Assembly: GCA_040255405.1 (NCBI GenBank)
Contig: JBDZUX010000010.1
Coordinates: 1 to 64,000 of the forward strand
Direction: 5' to 3'
Source: 66-474 sp040255405
Lineage (GTDB): Bacteria > Pseudomonadota > Gammaproteobacteria > Xanthomonadales > Rhodanobacteraceae
DNA length: 64,000 nucleotides
The position numbers and the translations under genes were made by a program. Shown in pieces: positions 1 to 8,758 of this stretch (the first letter of the stretch is position 1; the number at the start of each line of letters is the position of its first letter). The notes beneath the pieces were generated by a model. That model was not told the DNA's origin and ran no database searches. It saw only the letters and a list, made by a program, of their open reading frames with translations.

Positions 1-137
1 TCCTGGGTTTCGGTCGCGAGGCGCTTGCGGTCGGATTCCAGCGATTCGATGGACGCCGCATCGAGTTCGTAGCCGCGCGTCTTCAGGCGCGCCGCGGTTT
101 CGGCGAGATGCGCACGCAGCAAGGCTGGATCCAGCAT
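1..137 (-). CDS. serS: Seryl-tRNA synthetase, N-terminal fragment (cut by window edge)
   Basis: The first 45 codons of a minus-strand gene starting with ATG at 137 and running off the left edge. The protein begins MLDPALLRAHLAETAARLK and continues with a heptad-like, charged stretch, which is the start of the long helical tRNA-binding arm of seryl-tRNA synthetase. The enzyme charges tRNA-Ser in the cytoplasm. The neighbours rarA, lolA and ftsK on the same strand fit the ftsK-lolA-rarA-serS order of this order of bacteria, although here several accessory genes lie between serS and rarA. Only the N-terminus is visible, so no catalytic motif can be checked. Confidence 0.85.
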   Translation of the reverse strand, partial: MLDPALLRAHLAETAARLKTRGYELDAASIESLESDRKRLATETQ

Positions 138-202
138 GGACGTTTCTTCACGAAGGCACGGAACCCGGCATTATCGCGGCACGCCGCGATGCGGGCAAAC
201 CG

Positions 203-742
203 TCAGCGAAGCGCCGCGTGCCGACGAAGCCATGGCAGCAGCGAGAGCCGATACAGTCCCGTGTTGCCGGTGAAGTAAATTGCATCTCCCGCGAACGCCA
301 TATGCGAGCCCCAGGGGATGTCCTCATTGACGGCATCGCCAAGATCAATCGGCTTGCCCCAGTGATCGCCTTCGCGGAAGGCAATGCACAGCCGACCGAG
401 GCCGCCCTTCACCTTGCCGTAATCGAACACGATGAAGGATTGATCGGGCGCGACCGCGGGATCGTGGGTCGAAACCGCCGGATCGCCCAACCCCGCACGT
501 TCGGGCGGCAGATAGCTGCCGTCGCGATATCGCGCGCGCCAGGTGTGCATCACCTTCGCATACCGATCCCAACGAATGAAATACAGAGTGTTGTCGCGGG
601 CGACGCTTGCAAAGTCGACGAACACGTCATTGTCGATCACCGGCCCCAGCCAGACGGGTTCGCCCCATCCGTTGCCATGCCGCTCGACCTTCCAGATGTT
701 CGAGCCCGGCCCGGGACCGCCCCGGAAATAATCCTGCACCAA
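203..742 (-). pseudogene. Truncated PD40 beta-propeller paralogue (C-terminal half)
   Basis: An open frame of 179 codons whose only usable start is TTG at 742; a TAG stop lies in frame about 45 bases further upstream. The product has PD40/WD40-like propeller blades (APDQSFIVFDYGK, DAIYFTGNTGLYRL) and shares blade wording with the intact neighbour at 899-1921 (NIWKVE versus NIWKVD; APDQSFIVF in both; a closing LPWLRRH versus APWLSRH). It has no signal peptide and about half the neighbour's length. Bases 743-898 still contain blade-like wording (TGFSPFVTV) in another frame. I infer a tandem duplicate that lost its 5' half and reading frame; a functional short protein cannot be excluded. Confidence 0.55.
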
Positions 743-898
743 TGCATGCGCCTGTTGCCTCCTGGTTGCCGGATGCGCGGAAAGCTAGTCGCGGGCCGCA
801 GGCAGCGCGCACAATTTGTTGCGGACGGCATCCGACCGTGACGAATGGACTGAAGCCGGTGACGAACGGTGTGCCCTGTCCGTCGGCCCGTGCGGTCA

Positions 899-1921
899 TC
901 ACTGGTTCGGTGCCTGCCTGTGGCGCGACAACCATGGCGCAAGATCGACCTTCCAGATGTTGTCCCTGCCGTTGTTCCAGGACTGCATCTGCTGCAAGCC
1001 GCGCTCGCTGTCTTCGAGGCTCTTGGGATACGCGGGTGCAACGACCTGCCCCGTGGTGAAGTAGAGCGTGTGCCCGTCCGGTGCCAGGCGCAGCTCGTCG
1101 ACGCCATCCATGTTGCCGATGAGTGGCCGCAGGTCCACGGGTTCACTCCAGCGTCCATCGCGGCCACGAAACGCGATGAACCCGTCGGAACCATTGGCCG
1201 GGGTCGGCGGGCGATTGGAGGCGAACACGATAAAGGACTGGTCCGGTGCGATGGCGGTATCCACCCCGCCCCAGAGGCCGGCGCTGAACGGCAACAAGTG
1301 CGGTGGCTGGTACGCACCATGCCGGAACGCTGCGCAATAGAGTTGGAAACGTCCCTGCTTGCCGGTCGCGGCCATGAAGTACACGCTGCCGTCGCTGGCG
1401 ATGGCGGGGCTGAAGGTGGAATCCCAACGATTGACTGCATCCGGCAGCAATGCCGGCTTGCTCCATGCCGAGCCCTGCCGATCGACGCGCCACAAATGTC
1501 CGCCACGACCGGTGTGCAGGCGTCCGCCCCAATGCCCGTCTATCGGCGTGTTGCCGGCATCGATCGGCCGACTGGAGGCGAAGATCAGGTAGGAACCGTC
1601 CGGTGCCATCGCCGGTTCCAGGTCGCGCCAATGACCGGAAAACAGCGCGATCGACGGTTTCGACCAGTGCCCCGCTCCATTGCGCCGCGCCACCATGATG
1701 TCGTAATCCATGCCGTTGCTGCGGAAGAAATAGACCGTTCGCCCATCCGGCGAAAAGGTGGCCGCGGCATCGTTGGCAGGGCCGGAGATCACGCCGGGCG
1801 CGAAAATCTCGGCGCGCGCGGAAGCTGGTTCGGCGGCATGCGCGCCGCATGCCAAGCCGGCGGCAGGCAGGATCACGCAAGCCAGCCGCAGGGACTGCAT
1901 TCGCGACATCTTCATGCGCAT
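899..1921 (-). CDS. Secreted PD40 (TolB-like) beta-propeller protein
   Basis: A 340-residue protein with an N-terminal signal peptide (hydrophobic run LACVILPAAGLACGAHA followed by AEPAS). The mature part repeats the PD40 pattern of xxSPDGRxxYF / APDGSYLIFASSR / APDQSFIVFASNR / APDGHTLYFTTG, which makes blades of a TolB-type propeller. Such proteins sit in the periplasm or on the cell surface and bind peptides or other proteins; no catalytic residues are evident. ATG 1921 was chosen because GAGG lies 9 bases upstream. It is followed on the same strand by a truncated paralogue and preceded by the divergent-looking end of a two-component system. The exact function is unknown. Confidence 0.75.
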   Translation of the reverse strand: MRMKMSRMQSLRLACVILPAAGLACGAHAAEPASARAEIFAPGVISGPANDAAATFSPDGRTVYFFRSNGMDYDIMVARRNGAGHWSKPSIALFSGHWRDLEPAMAPDGSYLIFASSRPIDAGNTPIDGHWGGRLHTGRGGHLWRVDRQGSAWSKPALLPDAVNRWDSTFSPAIASDGSVYFMAATGKQGRFQLYCAAFRHGAYQPPHLLPFSAGLWGGVDTAIAPDQSFIVFASNRPPTPANGSDGFIAFRGRDGRWSEPVDLRPLIGNMDGVDELRLAPDGHTLYFTTGQVVAPAYPKSLEDSERGLQQMQSWNNGRDNIWKVDLAPWLSRHRQAPNQ

Positions 1922-2042
1922 CGTTCAACACCTCGCGTCGTGCAATGCCCGCAAAACTGCCGACACGCGAGGTACGGAACGACGGATTTGTGTTGAATCG
2001 CGCTGCTGCCGTGACGGAGGGACGCACGCGCGTGGCGGGCGG

Positions 2043-2804
2043 TCAGCGCAAGCCGAGCACCTTGCGCGCGCCGTCGCGGAAACGACGGCTCAAGGCGAGG
2101 CGGGTGCCGTCGTGCAACACGATCTCGGCATTGCCGTTGAACAACGGATGCAGTTCGCGCACCCGATCCACGTTGACGATCACGCCGCGATGGATACGCA
2201 GGAAGTGCGCGGGATCGAGCGTTTCCTGGAGGCGCCGCATCGTTTCACGATGCAGGAAAACGGTGTCTTCGGCGCGGATGCGCACGTAGTTGCCTTCGGC
2301 GCGGATCCAGTCGATGGCCTCCACCGCGACCACCCGGATGTGCTCGCCCACGTGCACGCTGATCCGTTGCAACCAGTGCCCGTCGACGGCCGCTGGCACC
2401 GGCGCCTGGCCTGTCGCCCGGACACGCCGGGCCTCGCGGCGCCTGCGCACGCGCGCCATCATTTCGTCGAAACGCGCCTGGTCGATCGGTTTCAGCAGGT
2501 AATCCAGCGCGTCGGCATCGAACGCCCGCAGCGCATGCCCGCCGAAGGCGGTGGCGAACACCACCATCGGCACGCTGTCGGGATCGAGTTGATGCAGCAG
2601 CTTGAAGCCGTCCATGCCCGGCATCCTGATGTCGAGGAACAGCAAGTCCGGATGCAGGGCAGCGATCGCCTGCAAGGCTTCGAAGGCGTTGCCGCACTCC
2701 CCCACGATCGTTACGTCCGGATGCGTTGCCAGTGCCTGCCGCAAGGCCAGCCGCGCCAGCACTTCATCATCCACCAGCAAGGCGTGGATGGGCTGCGCGC
2801 TCAT
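2043..2804 (-). CDS. LytTR-family response regulator
   Basis: A 253-residue regulator. Residues 1-120 are a receiver domain with the acidic pair D12-D13, phosphoacceptor D58 in LLFLDIRMPG and the conserved Lys in DYLLKPID. Residues about 145-250 are a LytTR DNA-binding domain (IDWIRAEGNYVRI, FLRIHRGVIVNVDRV, LALSRRF). It should activate or repress transcription when phosphorylated by the kinase encoded immediately upstream, whose last four bases overlap this start (2801-2804), so the pair is translationally coupled. This AlgR/LytR/YehT type of regulator often controls surface or exopolysaccharide genes; the targets here are not visible. Confidence 0.9.
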   Translation of the reverse strand: MSAQPIHALLVDDEVLARLALRQALATHPDVTIVGECGNAFEALQAIAALHPDLLFLDIRMPGMDGFKLLHQLDPDSVPMVVFATAFGGHALRAFDADALDYLLKPIDQARFDEMMARVRRRREARRVRATGQAPVPAAVDGHWLQRISVHVGEHIRVVAVEAIDWIRAEGNYVRIRAEDTVFLHRETMRRLQETLDPAHFLRIHRGVIVNVDRVRELHPLFNGNAEIVLHDGTRLALSRRFRDGARKVLGLR

Positions 2805-3976
2805 GCCGCGGTCCCTTCGGCATGCACGCGGAATGGCAGGCGCATCTGCACGCGCGTGCCACCATCCGGGCGCGGCCGGATTTCCAGCGAAGCCGAGTGT
2901 TCGAATTGCATCCGCAAACGCTCGCGCGTGGTGCCCAACCCGACACCCTCGACGACGCCATTCTCCGGCAATCCCAGCCCGTCGTCCTCGACCGACAGGT
3001 GCAGGTAACCGCCTTCCCGGCGTGCCCGAACCAGCACGCTGCCGGGCGTGGTCTTGCCCAGCAGCCCGTGTCGCAACGCGTTTTCCACCACGGGTTGCAG
3101 GAGCATGCCGGGCACCGCGGCCTGCAAGGTATCGTCGGCCACGTCGAACTGCGTTTGCAGGCGATCCTGGAAACGCTCATGCTGTATTTCCAGGTAGCAG
3201 CGCACCAGTTCCAGTTCGTGCGACAACGCCACCAGCGGGGCGTGGCGTTCTTCCAGCGTGAGCCGCAACAGATCGCCCAGCCGCGCGATCATGCGGCGCG
3301 CACGATTGGGTTCGGCCAGCGCCAGCGCCGAGATCGCATTCAGCGTGTTGAACAGGAAGTGCGGTTGCAACTGCATGCGCATCGCCTGCAACTGCGACTG
3401 CGCCAATCGGGTTTCCAGCCGTGCGCTGCGCACGCGCTCGTCCCTCAGATGGCGCTTCGAATCCATGCCGCGCAACACCGCCAGGATGACCCAGTAGGTC
3501 AACTGCGCGAAATAGAAATTGAAGACGAATTCGCGCTGCAGGTATTCGCCGAATGAATGGACAGTCTTGATGTCGGCATGCCAAATCACCCAGAACACCC
3601 CGACCCGGGCCACCACTTGCAGCAGCGCGATCGCCATGCTCGCGGGTACATGCACGAGGCAGAACCGCCGCCAGCCGGCACCGGCGGTGCGCCTGCCCAT
3701 CCAGGCAAGCAGCGGAACCAGCAACATCCACAGCCAGAAGCTTGCGAGATACCACGTCAGCATCCGGCCCCAATTCGGGTTTTCGCCTTCGCTCAAGCCC
3801 GACAGACCGGCACTGAACGCGTAGGACACGGCCAGCAGCGTCCAGAACCCGAATGCCGCGGCCATCGACTTCAATCGGCGCGGTGAAGTGTTTTCGGCGA
3901 CGTGCATGAGCCGATTCGCGCAACGCGGAAGGCGCAGTTTGCGCGCGGAGCGCACCCGATGGAAGCCCGCTTTCAT
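2801..3976 (-). CDS. LytS/YehU-type sensor histidine kinase
   Basis: A 391-residue membrane kinase. Four hydrophobic segments occupy roughly residues 39-170 and form the sensor part. The His_kinase domain follows with the phosphorylated His in QPHFLFNTLNAIS near residue 200, and a HATPase_c domain with the N box (LQPVVENALRHG) and G box (VEDDGLGLPENG, GVGLGTTRERL). It should autophosphorylate and pass the phosphate to D58 of the LytTR regulator that overlaps its 3' end by four bases. A later start at 3907 (MHVAEN) is possible; GGA upstream of 3976 slightly favours the longer form. The ligand is unknown. Confidence 0.88.
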   Translation of the reverse strand: MKAGFHRVRSARKLRLPRCANRLMHVAENTSPRRLKSMAAAFGFWTLLAVSYAFSAGLSGLSEGENPNWGRMLTWYLASFWLWMLLVPLLAWMGRRTAGAGWRRFCLVHVPASMAIALLQVVARVGVFWVIWHADIKTVHSFGEYLQREFVFNFYFAQLTYWVILAVLRGMDSKRHLRDERVRSARLETRLAQSQLQAMRMQLQPHFLFNTLNAISALALAEPNRARRMIARLGDLLRLTLEERHAPLVALSHELELVRCYLEIQHERFQDRLQTQFDVADDTLQAAVPGMLLQPVVENALRHGLLGKTTPGSVLVRARREGGYLHLSVEDDGLGLPENGVVEGVGLGTTRERLRMQFEHSASLEIRPRPDGGTRVQMRLPFRVHAEGTAA

Positions 3977-4087
3977 TCACCGATCCGCAACGACCGCTCG
4001 TCACGCCCATGATGGCGTTCGTCACTCGCTTGCTGCATGGGCGTTGTACATGGCACACGCTTCGGGCACGCCAGATCAGGGGTTCCC

Positions 4088-4570
4088 ATGAATTTCCGCG
4101 AGCATTTCCTTGCAGCATGCCTTGGCCTCGTACTCCCCGCCGTGGCCGTGATTGGGCCGGCGTCGGCCGCCGCCGATGCAGGCACAAAGACAAACGAAAC
4201 CGCCAGGACCGCCGCGGCCGTCATGGCCGTCGACCAGCACTGGCTGGAAGCGGAAGTGAGCGGCAATACGGCGTGGCTGGACGCCATGCTGATGCCCGAT
4301 TACCGGACAGTAGGTGCTGGCGGGAAAGTTGGCGACAAAGCCGCGATACTCCGATCGGCGGCGAAAAACCGCGGATCCGACACGATGCGCATCCAGGTCG
4401 ACGTGTGGCAAAAGGCCCATCCGACCAGGCAGTCCGTGGTGCTGCACGGCGACGTCGCGATCCTGTCGTTCTCGGATCCCGGATCCGGACGCATCCTGTC
4501 ATCCGATACTTTCATCTACAAGGATCGCGGTTGGCACGCCCTCTATTCACAGCACGCGAAGGTCGAATGA
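4088..4570 (+). CDS. Secreted DUF4440 / NTF2-like protein
   Basis: A 160-residue protein with a signal peptide (MNFREHFLAACLGLVLPAVAVIG, ending ASAAADA). The mature part carries the cone-shaped NTF2/SnoaL-like fold pattern of DUF4440: a helix with DQHWLEAEVSGNTAWLDAML, then PDYRTVGAGGKVGDKAAIL and a closing strand with the WHALYSQHAKV signature. The start at 4088 gives the intact signal peptide; the in-frame ATG at 4037 would add a charged extension before it. It lies divergent from the kinase gene and convergent with rarA. Proteins of this family are often small ligand-binding or isomerase-like modules; no substrate can be assigned. Confidence 0.75.
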   Translation: MNFREHFLAACLGLVLPAVAVIGPASAAADAGTKTNETARTAAAVMAVDQHWLEAEVSGNTAWLDAMLMPDYRTVGAGGKVGDKAAILRSAAKNRGSDTMRIQVDVWQKAHPTRQSVVLHGDVAILSFSDPGSGRILSSDTFIYKDRGWHALYSQHAKVE

Positions 4571-4591
4571 GTCACGGGCGCGGCCCGGTGT

Positions 4592-5932
4592 TCAGCGCTG
4601 GCGCGCTTGCGCCCGCGCCGCGCGCAACGCCTCCAGCTTTTCCCTGATCTTCGCCTCGATGCCATTCGCGGTGGGTGCGTAGAACTCGGTACCGGCCAAC
4701 GCATCGGGCAGGCATTGCTGGTCCAGCGCGACGCCGCCTTCGACGTCGGGGTCGTACTGGTAGCCACGGCCGTAGCCAAGGCCTTTCATCAGTTTCGTCG
4801 GCGCGTTGCGAAGGTGCATCGGCACTTCCAGCGTGCCGGTTTCGCGCACGTTGGCGCGCGCCGCGCCGTAGGCCGCGTAGGCCGCATTGCTCTTGGGCGC
4901 CATCGCGAGATAGAGCGCGACCTCGGCCAGCGCGAGCTCGCCTTCGGGCGAACCCAGCCGCTCGTAGGTATCCCACGCGTGCAGGGTGAGCTGCCACGCA
5001 CGCGGATCGGCAAGGCCGATGTCCTCGACGGCCATACGCACCATCCGCCGCGCGAGGTACAACGGCTCGCAGCCGCCATCCAGCATCCGCACCAGCCAGT
5101 ACAGCGCGGCGTCGGGATCGGATGAGCGCACCGACTTGTGCAGCGCCGAGATCTGGTCGTAGAACTGCTCGCCGCCCTTGTCGAAGCGCCGGGTCCGGTC
5201 GGCCAGCACCTGCTGCAGCGTGGATTCGTCGATGCGGTTTTCGTGCGCCAGTTCCGCCGCGATTTCGAGGAACGTCAATCCGCGCCGCACGTCGCCGTCG
5301 GCGGCCTTGGCCATCAGCATCAGCGCATCGTCGTCGACCTGCAGGTGCAACGCGCCGAGCCCGCGTTCGTCGTCGGCCAGCGCGCGCTTCAGCGCCACCA
5401 CGATGTCGTCGGCGCCCACCGCGTCCATCACGTGCACGCGGCAGCGCGACAGCAGCGCCGAGTTCAGTTCGAACGACGGGTTCTCGGTGGTCGCACCCAC
5501 GAACACGATCACGCCGCGCTCGATGTGCGGCAGGAATGCATCCTGCTGGGCCTTGTTGAAACGATGCACCTCGTCGACGAACAACACGCTGCGCCTGCCC
5601 TGCGCGTACAGGCCCTCGGCTTCCGCGAGCGCCTTGCGGACATCAGCGAGCCCCGACAGCACCGCCGAGATCGCCTGGAAGTGCGCGTCGGCATACTGGG
5701 CGACCAGCAGCGCCAGCGTGGTCTTGCCGCAGCCTGGCGGGCCCCACAGCACCATCGAATGCACGCTGCCGGCCTCCAGCGCACGCCGCAGCGCCGTCCC
5801 GGGGCCGAGCAGGCGATCCTGCCCGACGATCTCGTCGAGCGTGCGCGGCCGCATCCGCTCGGCCAGCGGCTTCAGCGCATCCGATGCGGGAAACAGCGTG
5901 CTGCTTGCGGGACCGTGGGCACGACGCGGCAT
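4592..5932 (-). CDS. rarA: Replication-associated recombination protein A (AAA+ ATPase)
   Basis: A 446-residue clamp-loader-like ATPase acting at stalled replication forks. Walker A is GPPGCGKTT at residues 64-72, Walker B is VLFVDEVHRFNKAQQD, sensor 1 is VGATTENPSF, and the arginine-finger region is LLSRCRV. The C-terminal part (PEGELALAEVALYLAMAPKSNAAY, VPMHLRNAPTKLMKGLGYG) is the RarA/MgsA/WRNIP1 tetramerisation domain. Length matches the family. It belongs to the ftsK-lolA-rarA-serS set, but a SulP gene on the opposite strand now separates it from lolA and about 4.4 kb of accessory genes separates it from serS. No crcB is present. Confidence 0.96.
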   Translation of the reverse strand: MPRRAHGPASSTLFPASDALKPLAERMRPRTLDEIVGQDRLLGPGTALRRALEAGSVHSMVLWGPPGCGKTTLALLVAQYADAHFQAISAVLSGLADVRKALAEAEGLYAQGRRSVLFVDEVHRFNKAQQDAFLPHIERGVIVFVGATTENPSFELNSALLSRCRVHVMDAVGADDIVVALKRALADDERGLGALHLQVDDDALMLMAKAADGDVRRGLTFLEIAAELAHENRIDESTLQQVLADRTRRFDKGGEQFYDQISALHKSVRSSDPDAALYWLVRMLDGGCEPLYLARRMVRMAVEDIGLADPRAWQLTLHAWDTYERLGSPEGELALAEVALYLAMAPKSNAAYAAYGAARANVRETGTLEVPMHLRNAPTKLMKGLGYGRGYQYDPDVEGGVALDQQCLPDALAGTEFYAPTANGIEAKIREKLEALRAARAQARQR

Positions 5933-6288
5933 GCCCCCATCTTAGAGAATCGCGCGTCTTCCGGCATCCGCGTTCCGGACGATCGATTTGTCGTTTCGCG
6001 CCGGATTGCCGCCGATATTGGCGGAACCGTTGGAAGCGAGCGCCGGGCAGCGGCCACCCTGCGCACCCGGCTCCGGGGCGCGGTGCCGCGGCGCAGTGGA
6101 CGCCTGGTACCGACCGTAACGGCGCCGACCGCACCGCAAGACGCCTGAGCAGGTGCGGCACCCGGGTCTGGCGCGGTGCGGGACGCAAGATCGTTGCCGA
6201 CCATCGTCGGAAAAAACCTGACGTCGGACAATTCAGGAACGATGGTTCGGAATAGAATGCGCGCTTTTGTCTGTTCGCGCGAAAGACC
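5933..6288. other. Divergent intergenic region rarA / SulP gene
   Basis: These 356 bases hold no convincing gene. Near the SulP start there is a possible -10 box TAGAAT at 6253-6258 with only a weak -35 match about 17 bases upstream. The central part is rich in GCGCC/CGGCG runs and has no clear repeat of the families found elsewhere in the window. The position between divergent genes implies promoters for both. Confidence 0.4.
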
Positions 6289-8010
6289 ATGTCCACCCCG
6301 CAGTCAACGGCCGGATCGAACCTGCAGTTGTATGTCCCGAAGCTGGTGACGCTGTTGCGTCGCGGCTACCACTTCGACGATTTCCGGCACGACCTGGTGG
6401 CCGGTCTGACCGTGGCCGTGGTCGCCCTGCCGCTGGCGATGGCGCTGGCGATCGCGTCCGGCACTACGCCGGAAAAAGGCTTGTATACCGCGATCGTCGC
6501 GGGCTTCCTGATTTCGCTGCTGGGCGGATCGCGGGTGCAGGTGGGCGGGCCCACGGCGGCGTTCATCCCGGTGGTGTTCAACGTCATCGACAAGCACGGC
6601 TTCGGCGGGCTGATCTTGTGCACCCTGCTGGCCGGCTGCATGTTGGTTGCGGCGGGCGTGCTGCGCCTCGGGGTGCTGCTGAAGTACATCCCGAAACCGG
6701 TGGTCACCGGGTTCACCGCCGGCATCGCGGTCAGCATCTTTTCGAGCCAGGTGAAGGACCTGCTGGGCCTGGACATCGCCAAGGTGCCGGCTGAATTCTT
6801 CGCGCGCTGGTCGGCCTATGCGCAACACCTGCCGGGGTTCAGCGCCGCGACCGTTGCCGTTTCCGCGGCATGCGTGGCGGCGATCGTGTTGCTGCGGAAG
6901 ATCCGCCCCACGTGGCCGGGCTTCCTGATCGTGGTGGTCGGCGGTGCCGCTGTCGTCACGCTCGCGGGATTGCCCGTCGACACGATCGGCACCCGCTTCG
7001 GCGGCATCCCGGATGCGCTGCCGAGCTTCGCCTTCCCGCACATCCCGTTCGAGCGCACCCGCGAGTTGCTGCCGGTGTCCTTCACGATCGCGTTCCTGGC
7101 CGGCGTGGAGTCGCTGCTGTCGGCGGTGGTGGCCGACGGCATGATCGGCGGCCGCCACCGCTCGAATTGCGAGCTGGTGGCCCAGGGCGTCGCCAACATC
7201 GGCAGCGCATTGTTCGGCGGATTGCCGGCCACCGGCGCGATCGCGCGCACCGCCACCAATGTCCGCTCCGGCGCGCGCACGCCCATCGCCGGGATGCTGC
7301 ACGCGGCATTCCTGCTGGTCTTCATGCTGGTGCTGGCGCCGCTGATCCAGTACGTGCCGCTGGCGACGCTGGCCGCGATCCTGGTGGTGGTGGCGTGGAA
7401 CATGGCCGAGATCGAAAGCTTCCGGCACCTGATGTCGGGGCCGATCGGCGACCGCGCGGTGTTGCTGCTCACCTTCGTGCTGACCGTGGTCTTCGACCTG
7501 ACCGTCGCGATCCAGGTGGGCGTGGTATTGGCGGCATTCCTGTTCATGCACCGGATGGCCGGCGTGGTCGCGATGGAATCGCACGTGACGCTGATCGAAG
7601 ACGACCAGGCCGACGTCATCCACCCGGCCGCTCCCGACCAGCGCGCGCAGTTGCCGCCCGGCGTGGAGGCGTTCCGGATCTCGGGTCCTTTGTTCTTCGC
7701 GGTCGCCAACCGCCTCGACGACGTGCTGAACCAGTTCTTCAAGCCGCCGCGCGTGTTCATCCTGCGCATGGGGCAAGTGCCACTGATCGACAGCAGCGGC
7801 GTCACCGCGCTGGGTCAGATGCTGGAACGCTGCCGCCGAACCGGGATCCGGGTCATCCTTTCGGGCTTGCAGGAACAGCCGCGCACGATCCTGGCCGACA
7901 TGGGTGTTCGGGAAGACGGGGTGCACCTGCGCTTTGCCCGGGACTTCGCCGAAGCGGTGCGCTGGGCGCCGGCGGAGCCGGACAAGTCGGCGGAAACCAA
8001 GGGTCGCTGA
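6289..8010 (+). CDS. SulP-family anion transporter with STAS domain
   Basis: A 573-residue inner-membrane transporter. Residues about 25-420 hold the SulP core with ten or more hydrophobic segments and the family wording LVAGLTVAVVALPLAMALAIASG, GSRVQVGGPTAAFIPVV and NIGSALFGGLPATGAIARTATNVRSGARTP. Residues about 455-560 are a STAS domain (PGVEAFRISGPLFFAVANRLDDVL, FILRMGQVPLIDSSGVTAL), cytoplasmic and regulatory. Substrates in this family are sulfate, bicarbonate, dicarboxylates or other anions; no carbonic anhydrase or sulfate gene is adjacent, so the substrate is open. The gene is on the opposite strand to its neighbours lolA and rarA and looks inserted into that cluster. Confidence 0.92.
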   Translation: MSTPQSTAGSNLQLYVPKLVTLLRRGYHFDDFRHDLVAGLTVAVVALPLAMALAIASGTTPEKGLYTAIVAGFLISLLGGSRVQVGGPTAAFIPVVFNVIDKHGFGGLILCTLLAGCMLVAAGVLRLGVLLKYIPKPVVTGFTAGIAVSIFSSQVKDLLGLDIAKVPAEFFARWSAYAQHLPGFSAATVAVSAACVAAIVLLRKIRPTWPGFLIVVVGGAAVVTLAGLPVDTIGTRFGGIPDALPSFAFPHIPFERTRELLPVSFTIAFLAGVESLLSAVVADGMIGGRHRSNCELVAQGVANIGSALFGGLPATGAIARTATNVRSGARTPIAGMLHAAFLLVFMLVLAPLIQYVPLATLAAILVVVAWNMAEIESFRHLMSGPIGDRAVLLLTFVLTVVFDLTVAIQVGVVLAAFLFMHRMAGVVAMESHVTLIEDDQADVIHPAAPDQRAQLPPGVEAFRISGPLFFAVANRLDDVLNQFFKPPRVFILRMGQVPLIDSSGVTALGQMLERCRRTGIRVILSGLQEQPRTILADMGVREDGVHLRFARDFAEAVRWAPAEPDKSAETKGR

Positions 8011-8031
8011 AGCGCCCGGACATCCCGGCGG

Positions 8032-8522
8032 CTATTGCTCCCCGCCGGCGGCATCGCCCACCACGTCGGTGCCCCTGGGTGGCACGAACTNNNNNNNNNN
8101 NNNNNNNNNNNNNNNNNNNNNNNNNNNNNNNNNNNNNNNNNNNNNNNNNNNNNNNNNNNNNNNNNNNNNNNNNNNNNNNNNNNNNNNNNNAGCGGACTGT
8201 GCGCTTCCTCGCTGCCCTGGTCGCGCACGGTCACTTGTTCGAGGTCGGGTTCGTACACCCATACCTTCTTGCCGTCGGCGACGATCAGCTGCTGGTACGG
8301 GTCGGTGACCTGCCAGCGGAACAGGCGCGGTGCCTGCAACGCGAGCAAACCGTGGCTGGAGCCGGTGATGTTGCCGTGCGCGTCGTACACCGTCTGGCTG
8401 AAGTTGCCGCGCACTGAATGCAGCCCGTTGGCGAAGGCATCGAGCCGCGCACGCGCGCCGGTGGCGGCGAAGGCCGTGCACGCGAACAGGGACAAACCAA
8501 CCAACAGGATCAGTTTTCGCAT
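8032..8522 (-). CDS. lolA: Outer-membrane lipoprotein carrier protein (interrupted by a sequencing gap)
   Basis: The periplasmic chaperone that moves lipoproteins from LolCDE to LolB. The N-terminal 110 codons show a signal peptide (MRKLILLVGLSLFACTAFA), then LDAFANGLHSVRGNFSQTVYD and RLFRWQVTDPYQQLIVADG, all typical of LolA. After the 100-N gap the last 19 codons read FVPPRGTDVVGDAAGGEQ, the usual LolA end. The two parts are not in one frame across exactly 100 bases, and family members are about 205 residues, so roughly 75 residues are missing in the gap. ATG 8522 was preferred over 8528 because AGAGAA then lies at a normal distance. It follows ftsK, as in related genomes. Confidence 0.92.
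8091..8190. other. Assembly gap (100 N) inside lolA
   Basis: A run of exactly 100 N. The reading frame of lolA does not continue across it and the protein is about 75 residues too short, so 100 is a placeholder and the true gap is likely over 200 bases. Confidence 0.97.
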
Positions 8523-8621
8523 CGTCATTTCTCTACGATTGGAAGCACGCGTGCATTGTCTACGCAGGGAGTGAACCGAAGGTAATCGAACGGAGGCTTG
8601 GGACGCCCCTTTTTTGCCGTC

Positions 8622-8663
8622 ATTCCGGGGCCGCCGCAGCTCCATCGCGGCGGAACCCGGAAT
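8622..8663. repeat. REP-like palindrome (ATTCCGG family) between ftsK and lolA
   Basis: An inverted repeat with arms 8622-8637 and 8647-8663 (ATTCCGGGGCCGCCGC against GCGGCGGAACCCGGAAT) around a short loop, followed by ATCCATTTTGA. The same border wording (CATTCCGG ... CCGGAATCCATTTTGA) recurs at 45158-45232, so this is a dispersed element. It lies in the spacer of about 236 bases between ftsK and lolA and can form a stable hairpin in their mRNA. Confidence 0.7.
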
Positions 8664-8758
8664 CCATTTTGATCCTGGAAGAACTGCAAAAGCGGATCCC
8701 GCCGCCAGCCTGCCACGAAGCTGCAGATCGGCTGGAATAACGACTCAAGCCAAACACC

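Noticed and set aside
7815..8645. A 276-residue fusion protein reading through the lolA gap
   Set aside because: The part beyond the N run is antisense to the SulP gene; the true LolA C-terminus lies in another frame ending at 8032.
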